64,000 nt of DNA. Source: Yamadazyma tenuis. Taxonomy: Eukaryota; Ascomycota; Pichiomycetes; Serinales; Debaryomycetaceae. This document shows, piece by piece, positions 38,604-48,200 of the stretch (the stretch's first letter is position 1; the number at the start of each line of letters is the position of its first letter). The stretch is from the NCBI RefSeq assembly GCF_029203305.1, contig NC_089467.1, positions 186,001-250,000 of the forward strand, written 5' to 3'. Made by a program: the position numbers and the translations under genes. Under the pieces are notes generated by a model. The model made no database searches. It was not told the DNA's origin and saw only the letters and a program-made list of their open reading frames with translations.

Positions 38604-41036
38604 TTAATAGTCTGGAATGTCCAAGTGAAAGAAAGGCGTATCGGTTGAAACGGCTGAGAAATATTCTGAATCCAAGTCAGCTTCCAAGTCTTGGTCAGTT
38701 GCTATGTTCACATAAGTAGTATTACTAACCAAAGCATTGTTCTCGTAAGAACCGAAACCAGCATTAAGCAATCCTCTTCTTATCCAAGGAGAAAGAATGC
38801 CGGAGAAGTGAAACTCAACTTCTCTGTCAGTATAAATGTTCAAAGACTTTCTCAAGTCAACTAAAGTTTGAATTCCAGTAACATCCGTAGATGCAACGGT
38901 ACTGAAGTCAAAGTGGACAATTCTCAAAACTGGTCTGTCATCAACAACGTCTTCGATGACATCGTTTTGCTTCTTGGACCATGGAAGTTTGAATTCCAAA
39001 GGACCAGGATCATTCCAAGGTCTACTACCTTTGTCCTTAGGATATGGTCTACCACGTCTAGTATGCTTCTTGACATAGTCCAAAATCTTATCAATTTGAC
39101 GCGAGGCATTAGGATAGGTGAAACTTTCAATAGGTTTAAACACAAGGACCCCATCAGGTGGAAGTTGCACATCCAAGTTTTTGTTGACGTTCTTAGTCGA
39201 CAATGGAACCCATCTAGTGTGAAACTTAATGTTTGGATTCTTGGCTAACAACTGTTTCGTACTGGTGTCGAGTTGATCGACTTGCTTTTTCTTGTTGATG
39301 TCAGAGTTGTTGGATAACACTTGGTGAATTTCAACATCACGGAAGGAGTCAGCAGAAGAAGAACCACTGCCATCGTATTCTTTGGAGTTATCATAGCTCT
39401 TCAGGTCAATAATTGGATTTATAACTTCGGCGACTTTAACCTTACCCAAGAATTCACCATTTGGCATGGCAACTCTAAATAACAAAACAGCAGCAGAAGC
39501 ACTAATAGCAAAGTAAATACCAATTTCAATAGTGGAGAACACACAGATGATTACCGCAATCAAAAAGATACCAGCATCAATAGGAGCAATCTTCCAGAAG
39601 TTCCAGGTGGTCTTGTAGTGAGCCATCAAGTCAGAAACAGCGTGAATAATGACTGCGGACAAGGTGGCCTTAGGAATGTAATAGAAAGTGTCAGTCAAAG
39701 TGTACAACGCCAACAACACAACAGCACCAGTGAAGATACCAGCTAAAGGAGTTCTAACACCACACTTGTTTTTCAAAGCAGATCTAGAAAAAGAACCAGT
39801 AGCAGGGTAAGCAGCAAAGAACGTACCGATCAAGTTATTGACACCGATGGCAACCAATTCTTGGTCAGGAATAATCTTATAATCGTTAACTCTACCAAAA
39901 GATTTAGCGATAGCCACATGTTCCAACAATAAAATGATAGTAGAAGCAGGGATTTCAGAACCAATTTCGCCCATGATTCCATGAGGAATCTTCATAACTC
40001 CCACATGTCTCAAACCAGAGGGAACAGTTCCCAAGATTTTGACAGGAGGAACGAATTCAGCAATTGGTCCAGACCATGCCTTCAATTTAGGATGAACAAC
40101 ACCCCAACAAATAGCAGTGGAAACAATCAACACGATGGCATTTCTTAAACATTGCACGTAGAAGAACCACAACTTGTATTTTGGCCATCTCTTCTGGCCA
40201 AATTCAGTGAACCATTTCCAGGTGTATAAGATAAACAAACCGACAAGACCAAAGGCCGCATCGACAGTGGTGTTTGGCAAGTTCTTCAACGAGTTGATGA
40301 CAACCAAGTAGGTAGAGTCTCTGGTATTAACAGAAGAACCATATCCCATCAAAGCTGGTACTTGACCAGTCAAAATATTGAAAGCAGAACCAGTCATGAA
40401 TCCCATAACAGCTGGGACAGAGATGAACTCCAAGATGAAACCTAATCTCAAAATACCGATACCAGCAGCAATACCACCACAAATCAATGACATGAAGGTA
40501 GCGATTTCAGGAGCTGTGAACCTGTCACCATTTGCAGCCAAAACTTTAGCCACCACTTTACCCACTTGGGTAGACATCACAGCCACTGGTCCGATACTCA
40601 CATCTTTAGAAGTAGCAAAAAAGGAATAAATAAACACCCCAACAAATGAAGAATATAAACCATATTGGGCTGGCAAACCAGCCAAGATAGCATACGACAT
40701 AGATTGAGGAACCAACACGATACCAACGGTGATTCCAGCCACCAAATCTCCGTATAACCACCTACCATTATAGTGAAGAATCCATTTGGCAATAGGAAAC
40801 AACGATATCAAATAGTGTAAAAATTTTTGTACAGGGTTTGCAAACACAGACTTACCATAATCTACCACGGTAATTTCTGACTCGTGATATTCTGGCACCA
40901 CCACATTGGAGCTACCTTGTTGGTACTCCTCGATCTCATATTGGTGCTTTCCAGGGTTTGAAGCAACATGACTAAGATGCGACGCCACTGAGAACAACTC
41001 AGGTTCCTGGTCCTCAATATGATTATTGTGTGCCAT
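38604..41036 (-). CDS. SUL2: High-affinity sulfate permease (SulP family with STAS domain)
   Basis: This plasma-membrane H+:sulfate symporter has 810 residues from ATG 41036 (upstream TTG ignored). The transport domain begins at YNGRWLYGDLVAGITVGIV and has the SulP signature QSMSYAILAGLPAQYGLY, then SIGPVAVMS and YPATGSFSRSALKNKCGVRTP. The cytosolic C-terminus carries a STAS domain with LRIVHFDFSTVASTDVTGIQTL and FSGILSPWIRRGLLNAGFG. Codon bias is strong, which suggests high expression. The promoter has sulfur-regulon-like sites. S. cerevisiae has two such genes (SUL1, SUL2); the symbol marks the family, not a proven orthologue. Confidence 0.93.
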   Translation of the reverse strand: MAHNNHIEDQEPELFSVASHLSHVASNPGKHQYEIEEYQQGSSNVVVPEYHESEITVVDYGKSVFANPVQKFLHYLISLFPIAKWILHYNGRWLYGDLVAGITVGIVLVPQSMSYAILAGLPAQYGLYSSFVGVFIYSFFATSKDVSIGPVAVMSTQVGKVVAKVLAANGDRFTAPEIATFMSLICGGIAAGIGILRLGFILEFISVPAVMGFMTGSAFNILTGQVPALMGYGSSVNTRDSTYLVVINSLKNLPNTTVDAAFGLVGLFILYTWKWFTEFGQKRWPKYKLWFFYVQCLRNAIVLIVSTAICWGVVHPKLKAWSGPIAEFVPPVKILGTVPSGLRHVGVMKIPHGIMGEIGSEIPASTIILLLEHVAIAKSFGRVNDYKIIPDQELVAIGVNNLIGTFFAAYPATGSFSRSALKNKCGVRTPLAGIFTGAVVLLALYTLTDTFYYIPKATLSAVIIHAVSDLMAHYKTTWNFWKIAPIDAGIFLIAVIICVFSTIEIGIYFAISASAAVLLFRVAMPNGEFLGKVKVAEVINPIIDLKSYDNSKEYDGSGSSSADSFRDVEIHQVLSNNSDINKKKQVDQLDTSTKQLLAKNPNIKFHTRWVPLSTKNVNKNLDVQLPPDGVLVFKPIESFTYPNASRQIDKILDYVKKHTRRGRPYPKDKGSRPWNDPGPLEFKLPWSKKQNDVIEDVVDDRPVLRIVHFDFSTVASTDVTGIQTLVDLRKSLNIYTDREVEFHFSGILSPWIRRGLLNAGFGSYENNALVSNTTYVNIATDQDLEADLDSEYFSAVSTDTPFFHLDIPDY

Positions 41037-41681
41037 TGTTAACAACTAAACTGTCAATGAGCCGAATAATGAGAAGGATATCTGATTTTATATATTTTTA
41101 AAAGGATCACTGTGGAACAGAGATGCCAATTTCGCCATTATGAGACTGCAAAACTGTGAGAAATTTTTTTGCATCCACAATTATACTCGGTCATGTGACC
41201 ATCCAAAGTGAGGCTACGAAGTATGGCTGACATTATTCAGGGCCCTATGAATTGAATCTGACTGTGGAATATACATGCAAGAGAAGATTGGATTGAATAA
41301 GCACTATAAGTACCGGGGGTTTTCACTTAGATCAACGATAAGGATGTCTAAGTGAAGTGAATCTAGTTCATGGCTTAATAAGATCGCTGGATTCGACCTT
41401 TGCACGTGATGTGGAGCAATAAAAATAAATTTCTGATATCTTCGTTTATGCAGTTTTGGTTGTGGAACGTTTAATCGGGGCGGGAGATTAAGCTCTAAAG
41501 GACCAGATAGGCATGTATAAGCCTGTAAAATTTACCTGGCACGGCGTTCCCCATTTTTCTTTAGTACCATGAAACAACTGGGATTTGCAAGACAAGATAT
41601 GGCTCAAGTGCTCATTTCGTCTGAGAAAACGCAATCATATATTCTCTATTCTAGTAAACCTACTCTGTAAAAGGCGAACAA
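41037..41681. promoter_or_regulatory. Sulfate-permease promoter with Cbf1/Met31-like sites
   Basis: This 645-bp region, which also holds the 3' end of the FGGY kinase gene, contains CACTGTGGAA (41108-41117) and GACTGTGGAAT (41260-41270), both close to the Met31/32 core AAACTGTGG. It also has TCATGTGA (41191-41198) and CACGTGA (41403-41409), Cbf1-type sites. The combination is the textbook arrangement of sulfur-assimilation promoters controlled by Met4, which supports repression by sulfur sufficiency. Confidence 0.55.
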
Positions 41682-43946
41682 TTAGTGAATCTTCAACCCC
41701 TTTGAATTCTCTTCTTCTACCAAATCAACCATTTTCCTATACTCTTGTTGTTTGAAACATTGATCCAAGAAAACCTTGTATTTGGCATTTAACAACTTTC
41801 TATCAGGATGATTTTCATCACTAGGCATAATGACTTTACCTGGTCCAGTTAACTTGTCCATCACCTTCCACAACTTACTGCCAGGGGAGTTGTCTTTGGT
41901 TTTGGAGTCGATTTTGCTCAAGGGTTTTAAGTTCAAGGCGTTGAGCTTCTGGGATAAACCTTGCTGGACCTTTTGCTTGGATCCAAATGACAATGTTTGT
42001 TCGTCTTCAGAATCATCTTCATCTTCATCGGAGAAAGTCTTTGGAGCACTCTGGGTTGGTTGATTAAAGTAGTCAACATTTTCTTCAGCCATAGGAGTCA
42101 TGGAAGGAAACTGGTGATGAGACCCCGATTGAGATGATGCATAAGCCAAAGCAACCATGTTTGCAGAAGAAGCTGTGGCGGTTGGAGCAGTGTATGGAGA
42201 ATGAGCTCCTCCACTCGAGACTTTGTTCAAAGAAGTCTGGGACCGTTGAGACTCCAAGATTGAGGATCTTCTGGTGATTTTTCCTTTGGAGTTAAGGTGT
42301 TCATTGACAGCATCTTCAGCAGCAACAGCTCCCAAAAGAGCAGAACCAAACACCACGGCAGCATCAATGTACCTTGGAATGATGATGGGCAAACCAGTGC
42401 AGTCAGCCAACAATCTCATCAACAATCCATTCCTACACTGACCTCCGCTCATGAAAATACAGTCAATTTCATGGCCAGCCTTTTCCATTTCTTCAACAAT
42501 TTGCCGGGTCTGTTGAGCAATGAATTCACAAGCACCAAAGTATTGAATAGCCAAAGCGTTAACAGAAGAATCCATGGATTGTCCAATGATGGAAGCTCTC
42601 ATTCTTGGGTCAGCAATTGGAGATCTATTACCATGGAAATCTCCGTAAAAGAACATGTGTTTTGCCAAGCTTACCACTGACCTGGTGTTGTTCTCCACCA
42701 CCAAGTTTTCCAAAATTAAGTTCAAGTAGTCAAACTTGGATAAGTTGGAAGTTTCAGCCAAGTGGTTTAATTCATTAGAGGCAGGGTGAATAGACAAGAC
42801 GTGGGCTAGCAAGGCACCAGTACAAGATTGTCCACCTTCTGCACACCAATAATCCTTAGCCATAACATCCTTATAAGGACCCCAAACACCCTGAACAAAA
42901 CAAGGGTTTTTGGTCATGGCAATATGACAGGTGGAAGTACCAGCTACAGCAGCCAATCTTCCACAGCTTGTAGCAATAGTTCCATCCCCGGATTTTTCCA
43001 AGAGATGGGATACTTGAGGATGGTCAACTTTAGCAGCCACGGTTCCAATCCATCCAGCATAAGCATCAATAACTCCGGATCCAACAATACATTCAGTAGT
43101 CAATCCTAACTCTTGAGAAGCCTCGATGGTCAATTTACCAACCACGTCACCTGCACTCAAGAAAGTCCCATTCTTGTGGGGGATACCACCCAATCTTCTA
43201 AAGTCATCTTCCACTAACTCTCCTAAGTCTAACGAAAGTAAAAATTCCTTAGACCAACCGTCAGTAGATCCATCGACACCAGGGGGAACCAAACCTTGCT
43301 TGCAAACGGTGGAACAGTATGATCTAGCTTCGGATCCAGTAGCTTTGTGGGTCAAGTAATCAGCCAAATCGTAGAATTTACACTTTTCAATTCCACCTGG
43401 CAAGTTATGCTTTAACCACTTCATCTTTGGCAATTCCATTTCAATGGACATTTGTCCACCCACGTACTTCAAGCACTTGTCATTTGAGGAGTTTATGCTG
43501 ACAGTTTCCTCTTCAGCTCGGTGGTCCATCCACAAAATGATATTCTCTTTGTGGTCGGTGAAATCAGGACCCACCCCAATTGGGGTATCGGTTTTTTCAT
43601 CAATCACCACCAACGAGCAGGTGGCATCAAAACCAATACCGAATACATCGGAAGGGTCAACCCCACTGTCTCTTAAGCAGTTCTTGACACAAAAACAGAT
43701 GGCATTCCAGATTTCTGTAGAGTTCTGGGTAATGAAATTGGGCTTCAATTCGTGTCTAGTGATGGGCCTTTCACTCAAGCCAAGAATGATCCCATTGGTG
43801 TCAATGATACATGCTCTGGCAGAACCGGTACCCACATCAACACCAACGTAATATACATCAGGCTGAGGAGGTTGTTGAATGAAGTTGAACACCGAAGACT
43901 TTCTGGAGCCCAAAGAAGTATGAGATTTGGAAAACGTTGGAGGCAT
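41682..43946 (-). CDS. FGGY-family carbohydrate kinase (YDR109C/FGGY D-ribulokinase-like)
   Basis: This ATP-dependent sugar kinase of 754 residues starts after a short Ser-rich leader with YVGVDVGTGSARACIID, the phosphate-1 loop. ILWMDHRAEEE is the family sugar-binding motif. GSGVIDAYAGWIGT, AAVAGTSTCHIAMTK and FMSGGQCRNGLLMRLLADCTG complete the N- and C-lobes (to about residue 560). The remaining 190 residues are low complexity (ASSANMVALAYASSQ; DEDEDDSEDEQT) with a final helical segment. Relatives in human and yeast act on D-ribulose or ribitol-like substrates. D-arabinitol 2-dehydrogenase, which makes D-ribulose, is in this window at 58.4 kb. TGCGGAAA is in its promoter. Confidence 0.9.
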   Translation of the reverse strand: MPPTFSKSHTSLGSRKSSVFNFIQQPPQPDVYYVGVDVGTGSARACIIDTNGIILGLSERPITRHELKPNFITQNSTEIWNAICFCVKNCLRDSGVDPSDVFGIGFDATCSLVVIDEKTDTPIGVGPDFTDHKENIILWMDHRAEEETVSINSSNDKCLKYVGGQMSIEMELPKMKWLKHNLPGGIEKCKFYDLADYLTHKATGSEARSYCSTVCKQGLVPPGVDGSTDGWSKEFLLSLDLGELVEDDFRRLGGIPHKNGTFLSAGDVVGKLTIEASQELGLTTECIVGSGVIDAYAGWIGTVAAKVDHPQVSHLLEKSGDGTIATSCGRLAAVAGTSTCHIAMTKNPCFVQGVWGPYKDVMAKDYWCAEGGQSCTGALLAHVLSIHPASNELNHLAETSNLSKFDYLNLILENLVVENNTRSVVSLAKHMFFYGDFHGNRSPIADPRMRASIIGQSMDSSVNALAIQYFGACEFIAQQTRQIVEEMEKAGHEIDCIFMSGGQCRNGLLMRLLADCTGLPIIIPRYIDAAVVFGSALLGAVAAEDAVNEHLNSKGKITRRSSILESQRSQTSLNKVSSGGAHSPYTAPTATASSANMVALAYASSQSGSHHQFPSMTPMAEENVDYFNQPTQSAPKTFSDEDEDDSEDEQTLSFGSKQKVQQGLSQKLNALNLKPLSKIDSKTKDNSPGSKLWKVMDKLTGPGKVIMPSDENHPDRKLLNAKYKVFLDQCFKQQEYRKMVDLVEEENSKGLKIH

Positions 43947-44526
43947 CGAAGGATGTAGCAGAACAAGTACTTAGGTTTCGAAGTTAATAAACTGGATAGA
44001 TCACCGTATTTGAAGCTCTTGTTACAACTGGTTAGAAAGCAATTGTGTGTTCAAGTTGTTCAAAAGCAACTAAGATCGAAAGACGGCGAGTAGATCCGTA
44101 TGTATTTCGCGGGGGGACTGTATACGGGCACGGAGATTTCTGGAGCCCAGATATGTGAGGGATAGTCAGGGATTGCTGGTAGTTAAGAAGACACCAAAAG
44201 TAGTCAACGATAGAGAGAGTAAAGCAGAGATTATGTTGGTTTTTTCAAGAGTTTAGGGCAAATAATGCGTCTGTTTTTATGGAAGATCTTTGATATTGGC
44301 TCGCCCTGGAACAATAAATGGGAGAAAATATCGGGTGCGGAAATAGGCGTGCAGGGGGAAGTAAACAGGGGGACCTGTCACGACATAAATAGCGAGATGC
44401 GACAATTTCAAGTGAAGCTTGAGAAAGATTACATGGAGTGGGTATGCTATTAATATACATCTATTATACAGCTGAAAAGATGAGCTATATTCATCGGAAT
44501 ACACAGTGGAGGGAGCCTGCCGATGT
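43947..44526. other. Intergenic region, FGGY kinase promoter and BUR6 3' end
   Basis: This 580-bp stretch is somewhat less AT-rich. It contains TGCGGAAA at 44336-44343 and a GGGGGGACTG run near 44112. It holds no frame longer than the short shadow frames between 44245 and 44504. Confidence 0.4.
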
Positions 44527-44946
44527 TCAGTGTTTCAATGGAGGGTACTTGTCTACAGCATCAATCAAAAAATCGAATTGTTCGGTGTTTTCTACAGCAG
44601 CTCGAATGTGAGATGCGCTGATTCTCTTTGAACCTGTCTTTTTTGCTTCTTTGATAGAAATGACTAGGAGGTTCGCCATAAAGATTTCCAAGGCACGCCC
44701 CACTACCACTGGCGTTGCCTGGGCCACTTTACCAATGTCTTCATCACTCTGCATGATTTTCTTGATTCGGGCGGCTGGGAAATGAGTTTTGATTTTCTCA
44801 AAGTTCTTGATTATGTCGTCTTCCTCGAAAGTAGGAGCTTCTTGTAGGAGATCTTCGTGGGGCTGTTCTTCATCCGCTGATGGATTGTACGTGTAGCTCG
44901 CATCATCATCAGACGTTGGGTTCATTAGATTCGTGAGGTCGGCCAT
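44527..44946 (-). CDS. BUR6: BUR6, alpha subunit of negative cofactor 2 (NC2/Dr1-DRAP1)
   Basis: Bur6 pairs with Ydr1 (NC2beta) and binds TBP on promoters, repressing or activating Pol II transcription. The 139-residue protein has an acidic N-terminal 45 residues, then a histone fold: FEKIKTHFPAARIKKIMQSD, EDIGKVAQATPVVVGRALEIF and KRISASHIRAAVENTEQFDFL. The KTHFPxAxxKKIMQxDEDIGKVxQATPV core is diagnostic of Bur6 and separates it from other histone-fold proteins (Dpb3, Hap5). It is divergent from CDC25, with 262 bp between the starts. Confidence 0.94.
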   Translation of the reverse strand: MADLTNLMNPTSDDDASYTYNPSADEEQPHEDLLQEAPTFEEDDIIKNFEKIKTHFPAARIKKIMQSDEDIGKVAQATPVVVGRALEIFMANLLVISIKEAKKTGSKRISASHIRAAVENTEQFDFLIDAVDKYPPLKH

Positions 44947-45208
44947 GATGCAGTTGTAGTTTTTGTTTTGCGGATGGTCGCGGCCTTTTTATAGTGAAGA
45001 TGGCAGCGACAACCTTTCGCACTACTCGCACCACAAAAGAATTGGCAACTTGAATCCCTATTAAGTTAAGAGGTCAATTTCTGAAAAGGCTTAAACTCCA
45101 GTGCAAAGGTACACAATTGCTGAACCAAGCAGCCAATTACAATAATATCAGAACTTGTACACGTATAACCCCCAGCATTTATATCGCTTGGAGGTCCTGC
45201 AACTTTTC

Positions 45209-48200
45209 ATGCAGAATATGTCCCTGTTTATGGACGAGATCGCACCAGATGTGGTGACTCCTGGTGATGTCCACCAAAAGGAAATCAACCAACCGTTGAA
45301 ACCCCTAGATACCGTGATAGCCCTTTATGACTTTCCAGGAACTCAATCGTCCCATCTTCCTCTAAACCTTGGTGATACTATTTACGTTCTTTCAAAAAGC
45401 GAAACTGGCTGGTGGGACGGGGTAATAATGGGTGCTTCAAATGGAGACCTTACGAGAGGGTGGTTTCCGAATAACTACGTTCGTTCTGTTAACTATGTTC
45501 AACCAGTGCTTAACAAATTGAAGTCAAATAAAGAATTGGACTCGATTACAGCTGCCAATACAGCCGCTAATGTGCTCATTCCATCTTTTACCAATCTTTT
45601 GAAGAAAAACCTCTTTGATTCCGAAAAGAATTCGCCTGTAAACTCGACAAGAAAGAATTCTGTGGTGAGTTTTGCCAGTTCCGATGCTTCAGATACCAAG
45701 TCCGACAAAGACAGGCTCGATGATAGGAAAGAAGAGTCTGAAAAGTTGAATGTGATACCCAAGGAAGAAGCCCCTTCACTGTTACAGACCCCAATTGCTT
45801 CTCAAGACACAAAGTTTGCATCTATGAGCTCAGAAGCCACTTTCGATGAAGTATTTAGTGGCTACCATTCTCCTATGACACCCGAAACCCTCAGATTCAA
45901 TCCCAGCTTTGCAGAAAACACGGAAAATAATGAGATAAAGCTAACTCCTCCTTCTTTGGCAACCATTTTATCGGAAAACTACAGAAAAGAACACAAAAAG
46001 ACACCAATTTGGATTCATAAACTGACGAGAGAGGGTAACTTAGTGTACTATTGTCCACAATTGGATGTTTACTGCGAAAACCTACCTATGTTGAGCCTAT
46101 CAATACTGGATTTAAGCAACATTAACTTTGAGATTCCTAGCTATTCCATTATCAATGACTTAAATTTGATTAATGATAACCCAAATGACATAGGGGTGCA
46201 AGGTAATGATGGGGACGAGGCGGAAAAAGAGATGAATATATTCAAGAGAGACTCAAATGTATCCATAAATTCTATCAATTCGACGGTATCCTCATTATAT
46301 CACCATTTCGATCATCCGCTTTATTCTATGGATGGGTTATTCTACTATCATGTGACTGATATCAAATCTTGGGGATCTTTGAGCGAAGAATTCAATTATA
46401 TATTGAACTTGTCATACAAGGCTGTGAAGGAAAACAACAAATTGCTATTTCACAAGCATTTCGGGAAATTAAACAAATTGTTGTCAATCTTGAATTCCTC
46501 TGTGAGGTTAAGCCAGCATGATTTTCTGAACACCAAATATGAACACTCAATCAAGAGGAAAACCAGAAGAATAAGTTCGAGTTTCAGTCAGATTTATATT
46601 AATTCGATCTTGCTGTTGAGTTACATGCACTACAGTCCTCGTTCTTCTAAAGCTCAGTTATTCAGCTTTGATTTGGGCAAATTGAACAAATCAACCAGCA
46701 CTAACTTCAACAGTATCTCAACAACTGGTTCTTCAATTTCTACAATAGCCCAGCTACCCATTAATTCCCTTCGTCCTGATGATGCTGAAAAGGAATTAAC
46801 AAATTTGCAGCTAATTGAAATCGAAATGGACAATATCAAAAACAACTTGGCTCTATTGACTAAATTGTATTCCAAGATCACTAAAGACAAAAAGTTCCAA
46901 GTTAGCGATTACGATGGCTCAAATTCGGAGACCTCTGAAACTGAAGATGATGATAAGCAGGACGAAAGGAAAGCTAGGATCATCGACTTCGAAGGAAAGG
47001 AAAGGCACAACATTTTGCCTCAAAATTATCCTCGGTTGGTTGCAAACGAATTCAATGGAGGAAACTGGTGTAATCCATTTTTTGAATCCGGAAATCCTAT
47101 ATTTAACGCTAGTGGGAACGATTTGAAAAACAAATACCACCAGAAGGTTTTGATTGATAAGAGAGCATATAAGTCTGCAAAAGGACTTGTCACAGAAATG
47201 GTTAACATTTCCAACCAAGTCTTGGAGTATTTACTGCCAGAGAATCAAAACTTGTATTACAACTACAATTTGAAAGATGAGCGAAACACTGCAATTTTGA
47301 GGCTTTCATATAAGTATCTTCATTTTGCAAGCTCCGTGATCGACCTCATTAACAGCTTTGATTTCACGGTATTTTGTTTGATAAAAAGATTTAGCTCACA
47401 AGATGAAGAAGAGCTGGTGGCAATCATGAATAGATACAAGGAGACGGATATTGCGATGGAAGTTTCTGAACCTATCACGCACGAAGTAAACACTGATGAT
47501 AACGAAACTTCACTCGAGAAGAAAGGCGTGGAGACAAAGGAGGAGGTCACTTATCAAGACGAACAACATGAAGAAGGGGGAGAAGAGGGAGACCAAGGTG
47601 AAACATCAGACAAGAGGTTCAAGAATGGTGTACTGGAAGACGACAAGAATGATAAGTTTACTTCCAATTTGACCTTTGATTATCCAGTTGTTCTCGAATT
47701 TTTCCACAAGAAGCAACAATTGCATTATTTGATCACAAATATTATAATGACCACTCAATCATTGACCTTGGAAGATCCAGACGTATTCAGGGGAATAAAA
47801 GATGATGACAATCCCTTGTTCTACAATCGAGATGCTATAAAGAACCCCAAGCAGAAGGCAACAATTTTATTGTCAAACTTAATGATCAAACAAATCAATG
47901 CAGAGAAGGGTGATTCTATATCCCTGAATGCGGATACTTTGTTGTCCAAGCTCTTAATTGATGGTATCAAGTTCTACAAAGAGATTCTTGAATTGATAAA
48001 AAGTTTGATTGAAGAACGGGAAACCATCATGAATTATGCCACCAGAGTCATGCACGATGATTTCAATGTCCAATTGTTGGTTATCGAACAGAATAATACT
48101 ATGGGATCTGATCAAAAAGATGATTTGAATAATTCTTTTGTGACCGGCAAAAAGAATGCTAGAGATTTGCCATGGTACTTGGAAGGAGATAATGAATTTG

